From an uncultured Streptococcus sp. (lineage in GTDB: Bacteria; Bacillota; Bacilli; Lactobacillales; Streptococcaceae): 31,805 nt of DNA. The notes beneath the pieces were generated by a model. It ran no database searches. It was not told where the DNA came from and was given only the letters and a program-made list of their open reading frames with translations. The translations under genes and the position numbers were made by a program. Location: NCBI GenBank assembly GCA_934196125.1, contig CAKPVT010000024.1, positions 1-31,805 of the forward strand, written 5' to 3'. Positions 23,790 through 31,805 of this stretch are shown here, one piece after another; within the stretch, counting starts at the first letter, position 1; each line of letters begins with the position of its first letter.

Positions 23790-23911
23790 CCATAGAGTCG
23801 TAGGCGTATTCAAATATATAAAATAACTTTTACGCCTTTTCAGCCCGTGTTCATTTCTGAACACTTTCCTTTCTTTATCATTAAAAAGGTTATTCAAAAT
23901 AATTCTATGGT
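23790..23911. other. structured dnaK-dnaJ spacer
   Basis: The 341-base gap between dnaK and dnaJ holds nested inverted repeats: outer CCATAGA / TCTATGG (left arm near 23800, right arm near 23905), then GGCGTA / TACGCC, and a perfect GTGTTCA (23847-23853) / TGAACAC (23858-23864) hairpin. There is no ORF. It may be the folded dnaJ leader or a small repeat element. Confidence 0.4.
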
Positions 23912-23925
23912 TTCTCTATTTATCC

Positions 23926-23957
23926 AAAAACAGAGGTTGATATTTTCGCAACCTCTG
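23926..23957 (-). terminator. terminator after dnaK
   Basis: The perfect 9-bp stem CAGAGGTTG (23931-23939) / CAACCTCTG (23949-23957) runs on the minus strand into T5. It separates dnaK from dnaJ transcription. Confidence 0.8.
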
Positions 23958-24042
23958 AATTTTATAATTTACCAAGAAAAAATCACACTAAACTTACCAA
24001 AATAAGTAAATAGTCAAATATATTCTTGATAATCATGATGAA

Positions 24043-25872
24043 TTATTTTTCAGTAAACTCGCCATCAACAACGTCATCACCATTGTTTGATGAATCAGTT
24101 GATTGTGCACTTTCAGCACCTGCTTGTGCTTGTTGTGCAGCTGCAGCTTGTTCGTACAATTTCACAGCAAGAGCTTGAGCTTTTTCGTTAAGAGCTTCAA
24201 GTTTAGCTTCCATATCTTCAAGATTGTTAGCTTCTTGAGCAGCTTTCAATTCATCAAGAGCTGATTGAGCAGCGTCACGTTCTGTGTCAAAGCCTTTGCC
24301 TTCAGTTTCTTTGATTGTTTTTTCTGTTGCAAAGATAGCTTGATCAACTTCGTTACGAATGTCAACTTCTTCTTTACGTTTAGCATCAGCTTCTGCGTTA
24401 GCTTCTGCATCTTTCATCATTTTTTCAATTTCTTCATCAGTCAAACCAGAGTTAGATTGAATAACGATGTGTTGTTCTTTTTGAGTACCAAGGTCTTTAG
24501 CTTTAACAGACACGATACCGTTTTTGTCAATATCAAATGTTACTTCGATTTGAGGGATACCACGAGGTGCAGCTGGAATATCAGTCAATTGGAAACGACC
24601 AAGGGTTTTATTATCAGCAGCCATTGGACGCTCACCTTGAAGAACGTGGATATCTACGGCTGGTTGGTTATCAGCAGCTGTAGAGAACACTTGTGATTTA
24701 GATGTTGGGATAGTTGTGTTACGGTCAATAAGTTTTGTAAATACACCACCCATAGTTTCAATACCAAGTGACAACGGAGTAACGTCAAGAAGAACGACAT
24801 CTTTAACATCACCAGTGATAACACCACCTTGGATAGCAGCACCCATAGCAACTACTTCGTCAGGGTTAACAGATTTGTTTGGTTCTTTACCAGTTTCAGC
24901 TTTAACAGCTTCGACAACGGCAGGAATACGTGTTGAACCACCAACAAGGATAACTTCATCAATTTCAGAGATTGAAAGACCAGCATCTGACAAAGCTTGA
25001 CGAACTGGAGTTTTAGTACGTTCAACAAGGTCACGAGTCAAATCATCAAATTTAGCACGAGTAAGGCTTGTTTCCAAGTGAAGAGGCCCAGCAGCTCCAG
25101 CAGTGATGAATGGAAGTGAAATTTGTGTTTGAGTCACACCCGAAAGGTCTTTTTTGGCTTTTTCAGCAGCATCTTTCAAACGTTGAAGAGCCATTTTATC
25201 TTGGCTAAGGTCTACGCCATTTTCGTTCTTGAAGTCAGCAACTAACCAATCAATAATTTTTTGGTCGAAGTCGTCACCACCAAGTTTGTTATCACCTGCT
25301 GTTGCAAGTACGTCAAAGACACCGTCACCAAGTTCAAGAATAGAAACGTCAAATGTACCACCACCAAGGTCGAATACTAAGATTTTTTCATCTTTATCAG
25401 TTTTATCAAGACCGTATGCAAGAGCGGCTGCAGTTGGTTCGTTAACGATACGTTCTACTTCAAGACCAGCGATTTTACCAGCATCTTTTGTTGCTTGACG
25501 TTGAGCATCGTTGAAGTATGCAGGAACTGTGATAACAGCTTTTGTTACTTTTTCACCAAGGTAATCTTCAGCATAACCTTTAAGGTATTGAAGAATCATT
25601 GCTGAAATTTCTTGTGGAGTGTATTCTTTACCATTTGCAGACACTTTTTCAGAAGTACCCATTTTAGATTTGATAGAAAGAACTGTATCTGGATTAGTTA
25701 CTGCTTGACGTTTAGCAGCGTCACCAACGATGATTTCACCGTTTTTGAATGAAACAACTGAAGGAGTTGTACGATTACCTTCTGGGTTTGCAATAATTTT
25801 TGATTCAGTTCCTTCAAGAACTGCAATGGCTGAGTTTGTTGTACCTAAGTCAATACCAATAATTTTAGACAT
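24043..25872 (-). CDS. dnaK: DnaK (Hsp70) chaperone
   Basis: The main ATP-driven folding chaperone of the cytosol. The 609 residues are full length. The ATPase domain begins IGIDLGTTNSAIAVLEG, with VFDLGGGTFDVSILEL (phosphate 2) near 170-185 and the adenosine motif VGGSTRIPAVVEAV near 310. The linker is KDVVLLDVTPLSLGIET, then the substrate domain and an Ala/Gln-rich C-terminal tail ending DDVVDGEFTEK. AGGGA upstream supports the ATG. Third gene of the hrcA operon, under HrcA/CIRCE control. Confidence 0.99.
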   Translation of the reverse strand: MSKIIGIDLGTTNSAIAVLEGTESKIIANPEGNRTTPSVVSFKNGEIIVGDAAKRQAVTNPDTVLSIKSKMGTSEKVSANGKEYTPQEISAMILQYLKGYAEDYLGEKVTKAVITVPAYFNDAQRQATKDAGKIAGLEVERIVNEPTAAALAYGLDKTDKDEKILVFDLGGGTFDVSILELGDGVFDVLATAGDNKLGGDDFDQKIIDWLVADFKNENGVDLSQDKMALQRLKDAAEKAKKDLSGVTQTQISLPFITAGAAGPLHLETSLTRAKFDDLTRDLVERTKTPVRQALSDAGLSISEIDEVILVGGSTRIPAVVEAVKAETGKEPNKSVNPDEVVAMGAAIQGGVITGDVKDVVLLDVTPLSLGIETMGGVFTKLIDRNTTIPTSKSQVFSTAADNQPAVDIHVLQGERPMAADNKTLGRFQLTDIPAAPRGIPQIEVTFDIDKNGIVSVKAKDLGTQKEQHIVIQSNSGLTDEEIEKMMKDAEANAEADAKRKEEVDIRNEVDQAIFATEKTIKETEGKGFDTERDAAQSALDELKAAQEANNLEDMEAKLEALNEKAQALAVKLYEQAAAAQQAQAGAESAQSTDSSNNGDDVVDGEFTEK

Positions 25873-25953
25873 ATTTTATCCCTCTTTTTATGATTTATCT
25901 TTTTTTATTTCAGTTATAGTTTTATGACATTGCGGTCAAGTCTTTGCTAACGA

Positions 25954-26493
25954 TTAGCTGTAAACAACAACCATAGCTGGACGCAATAGACGTTCGTGAA
26001 GTTTGTAACCCTTTTGAAGCACTTGAGCAATGCTATCTGCAGGATGTTCTTCATCAGCTGGAAGAGTTTGAACTGCCATATGCAAGTTGTGGTCAAAGTT
26101 TTCAACAATCACTTCTTCAACACCTTCTTCGTTAAGCGCACGAATCAAGCTGTCACGTGTCATTTCAAGACCTTTTTTCACATCATCTGTCAACCCTTCA
26201 ACAGCAAGTGCTCTTTCCAAATTATCCAAACTTGGTAAAATTGCTTTGGCTAAATCTTGTGAACGGTATTTTTGCAATTGCTGACGTTCTTCATTAGCGC
26301 GACGTTGAATGTTTTGCATTTCAGCATGAGCACGAAGGTATTTATTTTCAAAATCTTCCGCACGCTCAAGTGCTTTTTGCAATTCTTCATTTTGAGCATC
26401 TTCTTGAGGCTGCTCTTCTACTTTTTCTTCAGTCACAACATCAGTGACTTCAACTTCTTCTTGAAGTTCTTCGTTTTTAGTTTCTTCTGACAC
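25954..26493 (-). CDS. grpE: GrpE nucleotide exchange factor
   Basis: GrpE releases ADP from DnaK. The 179-residue protein has an acidic N-terminal tail (EELQEEVEVTDVVTEEKVEEQ), a long coiled-coil (about 40-90, LERAEDFENKYLRAHAEMQNIQRRA) and the C-terminal beta domain ending LLRPAMVVVYS. The start is GTG at 26493 with GGGAGGGA upstream. It lies between hrcA and dnaK in the usual order. Confidence 0.98.
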   Translation of the reverse strand: MSEETKNEELQEEVEVTDVVTEEKVEEQPQEDAQNEELQKALERAEDFENKYLRAHAEMQNIQRRANEERQQLQKYRSQDLAKAILPSLDNLERALAVEGLTDDVKKGLEMTRDSLIRALNEEGVEEVIVENFDHNLHMAVQTLPADEEHPADSIAQVLQKGYKLHERLLRPAMVVVYS

Positions 26494-26535
26494 TATGTCC
26501 CTCCCTTATCTTTTTTATCAATTTAATTACTGAAC

Positions 26536-27570
26536 TTAGTTGACCTCGTAATGATTACTATTGAGGTAACGATAATAATCACCAAGTTTCATCGCTAAAA
26601 CACGCCCAATAACATTTACCAAGCTAACGCTTCTGCGATAATCCATATCAATCGGACCAATCAAGCTAAGAAGCCCAAATCCACGATAAGGAATCAGAAA
26701 CTTATGTGTCAAAACAGTCACATTAGCTAGCGCTGCTTCTTGACTATCTGCAACCTGAACAGCCGCAATCTCATCTTCTTTCATTGAAGAGCGAAGAGCA
26801 GCCGCAACCCTTTGGTCATTATCTAAGAAACGATATGTTGCCAGATTAGCATAATCAAGTGAATTAACCTTACCAGTTACAAAAACCAACTCTTTAAACA
26901 ATTCTGCGAAAATATAGTCGAACAAATCTAACACATTGTCTGTCACGGTAAAATATTTTTGCAAAATCTGCGGAATCTCTGTTCGTAACTTATAATGAAT
27001 ATCCAACACCGTTCGTCCAAGCAAACGCTCATCGACGATTTCTTTCAAAGTTACCAAATCTTTCAACATGAAGTTTTTAGGAATGGCAAATTGAATTGTC
27101 GCAGGTTTGGATTCATCCAAGATTAAAACAGCTAGAGCATCATGACTCGATAATTGAACAATATCGAAAGCTGTAAGTTTTTGACGAGCTGGCTCAACAT
27201 CCAAAATCACTGACGTGTAACCAGTCATATCAGCCAAAACCCGACTTGCTTTTTGTAGAATATCATCAAGTTTAAAAGCTTCAAAATCAAAAGCTTTGAT
27301 GACCTGATAAATATCACGTTCATCGATACTATCAAGACTCAATGAATGCTCAACAAAATACTTAAAACCAGCAGCACTTGGCATTCGCCCACTTGACGTA
27401 TGAGCCTTTTCAAGCAAGCCCAACTTTTCTAGCTTCGCCATATCGTTACGAATTGTTGCACTACTCGAGTCAATGGTTGCCTGTAAAGTCTTAGAGCCGA
27501 CAGGTTCATGCGCCTGTGTAAATAATTCGACAATCAAATTCAAAATATCACTTTGACGTTGGGTAATCAT
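26536..27570 (-). CDS. hrcA: HrcA heat-shock repressor
   Basis: HrcA binds CIRCE and represses class I heat-shock operons; GroEL keeps it active. The 344-residue length from the ATG at 27570 is the family norm, and AGGAGCGAGG upstream supports it over the frame to 27597. An N-terminal winged helix (MITQRQSDILNLIVELFTQ, SSATIRNDMAKLEKLGLLEKAHTSSGRMPS) is followed by the dimerisation and inserted domains. First gene of hrcA-grpE-dnaK. Confidence 0.98.
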   Translation of the reverse strand: MITQRQSDILNLIVELFTQAHEPVGSKTLQATIDSSSATIRNDMAKLEKLGLLEKAHTSSGRMPSAAGFKYFVEHSLSLDSIDERDIYQVIKAFDFEAFKLDDILQKASRVLADMTGYTSVILDVEPARQKLTAFDIVQLSSHDALAVLILDESKPATIQFAIPKNFMLKDLVTLKEIVDERLLGRTVLDIHYKLRTEIPQILQKYFTVTDNVLDLFDYIFAELFKELVFVTGKVNSLDYANLATYRFLDNDQRVAAALRSSMKEDEIAAVQVADSQEAALANVTVLTHKFLIPYRGFGLLSLIGPIDMDYRRSVSLVNVIGRVLAMKLGDYYRYLNSNHYEVN

Positions 27571-27590
27571 AACCTCGCTCCTTTCTACAT

Positions 27591-27617
27591 TTAGCACTCA
27601 TACACCTCGACTGCTAA
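27591..27617. promoter_or_regulatory. CIRCE operator 1 (proximal)
   Basis: TTAGCACTC - 9 bp - GACTGCTAA: one mismatch from the CIRCE consensus. It lies in the hrcA 5' leader, so HrcA would block early elongation as well as initiation. Confidence 0.92.
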
Positions 27618-27628
27618 TCTATGATTTT

Positions 27629-27656
27629 ATTATACTCCTTTAAAAACGAGTGTCAA
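27629..27656 (-). promoter_or_regulatory. hrcA operon sigma-A promoter
   Basis: Read on the minus strand: TTGACA (27656-27651), 16-bp spacer, TATAAT (27634-27629), both perfect. It sits between the two CIRCE elements. Confidence 0.9.
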
Positions 27657-27673
27657 GAGAAAAACTCAAAAAA

Positions 27674-27700
27674 TTAGCACTCTTTTTAGTAGAGTGCTAA
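27674..27700. promoter_or_regulatory. CIRCE operator 2 (distal, perfect)
   Basis: TTAGCACTC - 9 bp - GAGTGCTAA: a perfect CIRCE inverted repeat, 17 bases upstream of the hrcA -35 box. Confidence 0.95.
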
Positions 27701-27721
27701 TTTTCTATTTATCAGACGCTG

Positions 27722-28285
27722 TTAAGTTGTTTTTTCAATAATAGCAATCAATTTCGTAGCATAGTCAGGGTCTGTACTGAATCCCATATCCTGCAACGAT
27801 TGTGCTGGTTTTTTATAATCCGTATTAGACACTAAAATATCATACGCTCCATCACTTAATTTGCCAGATTGTAATAAATCAAAATAATCATAAATAGCAG
27901 CCGTCAAAGATTTATAAACCGCAAAACGACCCGTCTCAGTCTACCACTCATTAACAAAATAACTTTTATAAGTTAATTCTATCGCCGTTTGACCAACCTG
28001 TGCCTGCACCGCAAATAAATTATGATATTTTACTGCTAATAAATTCGTCCCATAATTTGATTCCAAAACAGCTTGAGCAATGATAATCGAAGGACGTACG
28101 CCATATGACGCTGCTACTTTTTGAATCGTCGAAGCAATTTCTTCAATAAACTCTGTTTGCGTATAAGAAACACTTTACTTCTTCGTAGCACTTGGCGTTG
28201 CATAGTGCAAGCAAAGCAAAAGAATTCCAACAAAAAAGATAAAAACAAAAGTCAAAAATTGTTTCAGAGAAAAGCGAGATTTCAT
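27722..28285 (-). pseudogene. glucosaminidase-family wall hydrolase with two nonsense codons
   Basis: A single frame of 188 codons encodes an N-terminal membrane anchor (about 8-27) and a glucosaminidase (PF01832) domain with the typical GVRPSIIIAQAVLESNYGT, so the catalytic Glu (codon 75) is kept. It is interrupted by TAA at codon 37 (28175-28177), just after the membrane anchor, and by TAG at codon 115 (27941-27943). There is no frameshift. The start at 28285 has AAGGAG upstream and overlaps the carboxypeptidase TGA as ATGA, so it was built as a coupled gene. The ancestor would cut glycan strands in the wall. Two different stops make a single sequencing error unlikely. Confidence 0.88.
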
Positions 28286-29052
28286 CGATTATTCTCCTTC
28301 AATAAAGCCACATATTCTTCTAAGATTAAGTTGTTTTCTGTCATGTATTTAGCAGATTCAACACCAACATAGCGGAAATGCCAATCTTCGTAATCAACTC
28401 CCATTGAATTACTCTTACCTTCAGGAAAACGTAGAACAAAACCATATTCAGGAGCAATAGCTGCGACTTGCGCAACAACCTCAGCATCACTCTCATTCAA
28501 AGAATTTACCGTGCTCATATCAATAGCAAGTCCAGTCTGATGTTCACTAGCACCAACAGGCTGTGAATACGTCTTAACCAAATCCTCCGCCGCTTCTTGT
28601 GTTAAACTTGGATCAGCTGCCTTTTCTTGTGACACATAGGAATTAAATAATTCTTCTTGATAAGCCACACTTCGGTAGCCAGAAATCAAATGTTCACTGC
28701 TATCAATAGCTTGCGCTGCTGCCAAAAAGTTTCGAACATTATCAGCAATACGTGAATCCACATAGATATTATCAATTTGCGTTAAATCAGGATTCATTTC
28801 GGCTGTAATATTATCGCGATTAACTAAAACAAGCTCCCAATCACTCGATGAAACATCTGGCACCGTCGCTGATGTTGTTGAACTCGTTGAAGACTCAGAA
28901 CTCACCAAGCTTGAACTATCCGTTGATGACTTTTGAGCATTTCCAGTCAATGATAATTTGTCACCTTGGACAAAAACAAAAATACCGACTATAAAAATTA
29001 CAATAACTAACAACCCTAGGATAAGAATTGGTAAACTACGCTTTTTTCCCAT
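28282..29052 (-). CDS. M15B D,D-/L,D-carboxypeptidase (VanY/LdcB-like)
   Basis: A zinc peptidase that trims the peptide stems of peptidoglycan. The 256-residue protein has an N-terminal membrane anchor (about 7-28), a Ser/Thr-rich linker (about 42-70) and the VanY domain. Zinc ligands are H171 and D178 in SEHQTGLAID and H225 in EDWHFRYVG; SGYRS at 124-128 contacts substrate. Full length. It overlaps the phosphatase gene upstream by 17 bases and the glucosaminidase pseudogene downstream by 4. Confidence 0.93.
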   Translation of the reverse strand: MGKKRSLPILILGLLVIVIFIVGIFVFVQGDKLSLTGNAQKSSTDSSSLVSSESSTSSTTSATVPDVSSSDWELVLVNRDNITAEMNPDLTQIDNIYVDSRIADNVRNFLAAAQAIDSSEHLISGYRSVAYQEELFNSYVSQEKAADPSLTQEAAEDLVKTYSQPVGASEHQTGLAIDMSTVNSLNESDAEVVAQVAAIAPEYGFVLRFPEGKSNSMGVDYEDWHFRYVGVESAKYMTENNLILEEYVALLKENNR

Positions 29053-29740
29053 TTTTTCTTTCTTCTAATATTTGCCTACCACGCAAACGATAACTAACAT
29101 CGCCGATAGACTCTATTGTAAATTTTCCGTTTTCAAAACTAACAACGGAAACACTACCATTGTCCAACCCCAAACTTCTTGGCGTTGCGTGGTCAATTAA
29201 CCACAAAAACGTTCCAATAGTCATGCCATGACTAACAACAATAGCATTTCCACCACCCAAGGCCTCGATTTTCTCAGCAATAGCAGTAAATCCCTCTAAA
29301 ATACGGCTACTCAAAACTTCCCAAGTCTCAGCCCAACCAGCCGTATCGACTTGATAAATACCTGCCGCCATTTCTTGATAAGTCAACTTAGTCATATCCT
29401 TATCAAATACACGTGGCAACACACCATCAAAGAGCTCACCATCGTATCCGCCATCTAGGCTACCAAAACACCATTCGCGAATACGTTTATCACGAGTGTA
29501 TGGGATATTTTCCTGTTGACATTCACGTAAAATAATCTCCATTGTCTGTAAAGTACGTCCACTATCGCTCGAAAACGCCTCCTTAAAAACAATTCCTGCA
29601 TCTTTCAAACCTAGACCAAGCTCTTGAATTCCACGCTCACCATCAACAGTTAAAGGGCTATCACTCCAGCCTTGAGCACGACCAATCGTATTGAACATCG
29701 TTTTTCCATGACGAGCAATATACAATTTTGTTTTAACCAT
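29036..29740 (-). CDS. histidine phosphatase / phosphoglycerate mutase-family protein
   Basis: The 234-residue protein has the RHGKT motif at 10-14 (phosphorylated H11), a second catalytic region SSDSGRTLQTMEII, REWCFGSLDGGYDG and the second histidine in VVSHGMTIGTFLW. These place it in the broad dPGM/SixA histidine-phosphatase family; co-operation with a wall carboxypeptidase suggests a general phosphatase rather than glycolytic mutase, but the substrate is unknown. GGGAGG upstream fixes the ATG at 29740; a frame to 29755 is less likely. Confidence 0.9.
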   Translation of the reverse strand: MVKTKLYIARHGKTMFNTIGRAQGWSDSPLTVDGERGIQELGLGLKDAGIVFKEAFSSDSGRTLQTMEIILRECQQENIPYTRDKRIREWCFGSLDGGYDGELFDGVLPRVFDKDMTKLTYQEMAAGIYQVDTAGWAETWEVLSSRILEGFTAIAEKIEALGGGNAIVVSHGMTIGTFLWLIDHATPRSLGLDNGSVSVVSFENGKFTIESIGDVSYRLRGRQILEERKNGKKA

Positions 29741-29826
29741 AACAGTTCCTCCCATACTTGATTCCTATAAAAATAGAGGTGTACGACAACAAAAATAATG
29801 ATTTTTTTACTTTTTTCAGCTCTTTT

Positions 29827-29832
29827 ATTATA
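29827..29832 (-). promoter_or_regulatory. probable -10 box of the phosphatase operon
   Basis: TATAAT on the minus strand, about 90 bases before the start codon; the -35 region (GATGAA) is weak. Confidence 0.4.
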
Positions 29833-29903
29833 TCATATTTTTCAAAAGCTTCATCAGTTAACACATAGCTTTGATAAGCTGAAATCATTTTTTAAATTTA
29901 GGC

Positions 29904-29943
29904 AAAAAAATACCTAGGATAGCAACTTTGCTTATTCTAGGTA
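29904..29943 (-). terminator. terminator of the DUF711 gene
   Basis: The TACCTAG/CTAGGTA outer stem with an inner AGCAA/TTGCT stem runs on the minus strand into seven T. Confidence 0.82.
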
Positions 29944-29960
29944 AATATTGAACAAAATAA

Positions 29961-31299
29961 TTAGTTTTTAAAGCTATGAACAGGGGCAGGAATTTGACCA
30001 CCACGTTTGATGAAATCAGCAGACGAATTATGGTTAACACGCATCACTGGTGCAGCACCAAGAAGTCCACCAAATTCAATCATATCTCCTTCTTTACCTT
30101 TAGGAATAATACGAACAGCTGTTGTTTTTTGATTAATAACACCAATAGCAGCTTCATCAGCAATCATAGCAGCAATTGTTTCGTGCGGAGTATCCTCAGG
30201 AATAGCAATCATATCCAAACCAACAGAACAAATAGCTGTCATTGCTTCAAGTTTTTCCAAGTTAAGTGAGCCATTTTGAACAGCAGCAATCATACCTTCA
30301 TCTTCAGATACAGGAATAAAAGCACCAGACAAACCACCAACTTGGTTACAAGCCATAATACCGCCTTTTTTAACTTGGTCATTTAAAAGTGCAAGCGCTG
30401 CAGTTGTTCCATGAGTACCAACTGCTTCAAGTCCCATTTCTTCAAGAACACGAGCGACAGAATCCCCAACAGCTGGTGTAGGAGCGAGTGAAAGGTCAAC
30501 AATACCAAATTTAACCCCTAAACGTTCACTAGCCATCTGACCAACTAATTGACCGATACGAGTAATTTTGAAGGCTGTTTTCTTAACAGTTTCAGCAACA
30601 ATATCAAAGCTTTCACCACGAACTTTTTCAAGAGCACGTTTGACAACACCAGGACCAGAAACACCGACATTAATGACAACATCCGCTTCACCAACACCAT
30701 GGAAAGCTCCAGCTATGAAAGGATTATCTTCAACCGCATTAGCAAATACAACTAACTTAGCTGCACCTAAATCAGACAATTCAGCAGTTTCTTTAATCAC
30801 ACATCCCATGTCAGCAACGGCAGTCATATTAATACCAGATTTTGTTGAGCCAATATTAACAGATGAACATACTTTTTCTGTTTCAGCAAGAGCACGAGGT
30901 ATAGAATTAATCAAAATTTCATCGCCTTTTTGGTAACCTTTTTGAACCAAAGCAGAGAAACCACCGATGAAATCAATACCAATTTCATGTGCAGCATTAT
31001 CCAAAACATGTGCAAGTGGAAGATAGTCTGTCGCATCAGTTGCAGCTCCAATAATTGAAATTGGTGTAACTGAAACACGTTTATTTACAATTGGAATACC
31101 TAATTCAGCCGCAATTTCATCTCCAACAGCTACCAAAGAACCAGCTTTTTTCGACAACTTTCTCATAAATCTTATCTGCAGCCTTATTAATATCTGGATC
31201 AATACAATCAAGAAGAGAAATTCCCATTGTAATGGTACGAACATCAAAATTTTGTTCCTCAATCATTGCAATGGTTTCAGTAACTTGTCTAATATCCAC
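29961..31299 (-). pseudogene. DUF711 (UPF0210) protein gene with a frameshift
   Basis: The family protein is normally about 445 residues and is paired with an ACT-domain gene, as here. The N-terminal part (MDIRQVTETIAMIEEQNFDVRTI, from GTG at 31299 with AGGAGG upstream) stays in frame until an A6 run at 31146-31151. The rest (KKAGSLVAVGDEIAAELG to IPAPVHSFKN) is in the +1 frame. Removing one A restores a continuous protein through VVEKAGSLVAVGDE. The body is well conserved (GGFSALVQKGYQKGDEILI, AFHGVGEADVVINVGVSGPG), so the break is recent, a sequencing error, or tolerated by slippage. Function unknown. Confidence 0.88.
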
Positions 31300-31310
31300 A
31301 GCTAGCCTCC

Positions 31311-31577
31311 TTAAATATTGTACATAGCATCAAAAATCGCTGCGCTTTGAATGTTAATTTTGACATTGAGCGTGTCACCATATGCTTCAAATTCAGAGCG
31401 TAATTTTGTGAAATCTTGTTTTTCATCAAATGAGACAACAGCCATCATTGTGAAGAAATCATCCAAAACAGTTTGAGAAATATCATCAATATTCAAACCA
31501 AACTCAGCAATTTTTGCTGAAACACTTGCTACAATACCTGCTTTATCTTTTCCTACAACAGTAATAATTGCTTTCAT
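31311..31577 (-). CDS. ACT-domain protein (UPF0237)
   Basis: An 88-residue stand-alone ACT domain: KAIITVVGKDKAGIVASVSAKIAEFGLNIDDISQTVLDDFFTMMAVVSF is the standard beta-alpha-beta-beta-alpha-beta start. Such proteins are thought to bind amino acids or other small ligands and form a regulatory partner. GGAGG upstream supports the ATG. It ends 11 bases before the GTG of the DUF711 gene, a conserved pair across Firmicutes. Confidence 0.93.
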   Translation of the reverse strand: MKAIITVVGKDKAGIVASVSAKIAEFGLNIDDISQTVLDDFFTMMAVVSFDEKQDFTKLRSEFEAYGDTLNVKINIQSAAIFDAMYNI

Positions 31578-31717
31578 GAGAAGCCTCCAAAACTAATATT
31601 TGTTCAATTTCACCATAATTTTCAGAAAAATTCCATTTAATTCGGATACGAATTCATCAAAAAGCGAATTATTTTTGGCATTTTTAAAAAAATATTCATG
31701 TTTTAAAATTCTATTTG

Positions 31718-31805
31718 CTATTTTTCCCTAAACTCGTTAAAGAAGGGCTCAATTTGAGTTAGAAAAGCCTTCTTGCCCTCGAAGCGTTCCCCTCGCATCA
31801 CCTTC
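31718..31805 (-). CDS. 3' end of an upstream gene (partial)
   Basis: A minus-strand frame enters from beyond the window and ends at TAG 31718-31720. Its last 28 codons give a charged, protein-like tail (VMRGERFEGKKAFLTQIEPF...FREK). Too short to assign a family; it may be noise but the composition looks coding. Confidence 0.45.
   Translation of the reverse strand, partial: KVMRGERFEGKKAFLTQIEPFFNEFREK

Noticed and set aside
1..31805. CRISPR array, rRNA genes, prophage structural genes
   Set aside because: No regularly spaced repeats, rRNA sequence or phage head/tail genes seen on either strand.

Overview
The window looks like a stretch of a Streptococcus chromosome, probably of the S. bovis/equinus (gallolyticus) type. 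The genus call rests on low GC, the gene order hrcA-grpE-dnaK-dnaJ with two CIRCE operators, the TTG-started rpoE, and the sequences of fba, tig and the ACT/DUF711 pair; the species group is an inference. Almost every gene is on the minus strand; the clear exception is the mscS-type channel gene at 19009-19851.

Region 1 (1-650): rpmB with its terminator, then about 400 bases without a protein gene. This gap holds a minus-strand promoter, several strong hairpins and a terminator, and probably makes a small structured RNA of about 150 nt.

Region 2 (about 650-12375): an accessory island lying against the 3' end of a tRNA-Thr(CGU) gene. It carries an intact-looking ISLre2-type transposase, a Fic protein, a ribbon-helix-helix protein and a ParA ATPase (a partition-like operon with AT-rich repeats and palindromes in its gaps), a MOBP-type relaxase overlapping a MobC-like gene, an oriT-like inverted-repeat region, a very large LtrC/ArdC-like protein whose 5' end is missing, and small genes including an XRE regulator. 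No integrase, conjugation pore or coupling protein is visible, so this reads as a decayed or partial integrative/mobilizable element. A fusion point near 11000 has removed the 5' ends of two divergent genes.

Region 3 (12376-18761): core genes. tRNA-Thr, fba, tRNA-Leu(AAG), an alpha/beta hydrolase, pyrG, rpoE and tig. The pyrG leader has all the parts of CTP-sensing attenuation by reiterative transcription: a strong promoter, a transcript predicted to start GGGC, and a terminator with a CUCCC arm.

Region 4 (19009-23701): an MscS channel gene convergent with the tightly packed operon truA - pyridoxine/HMP kinase - ECF S component - DUF436, then dnaJ.

Region 5 (24043-27700): dnaK, grpE and hrcA, with a sigma-A promoter framed by two CIRCE elements.

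Region 6 (27722-31805): a histidine-phosphatase gene, a VanY/LdcB-type carboxypeptidase and a glucosaminidase pseudogene with two in-frame stops form a cell-wall operon. Next come a DUF711 gene broken by a one-base frameshift in an A6 tract, its ACT-domain partner, and the 3' tail of another gene.
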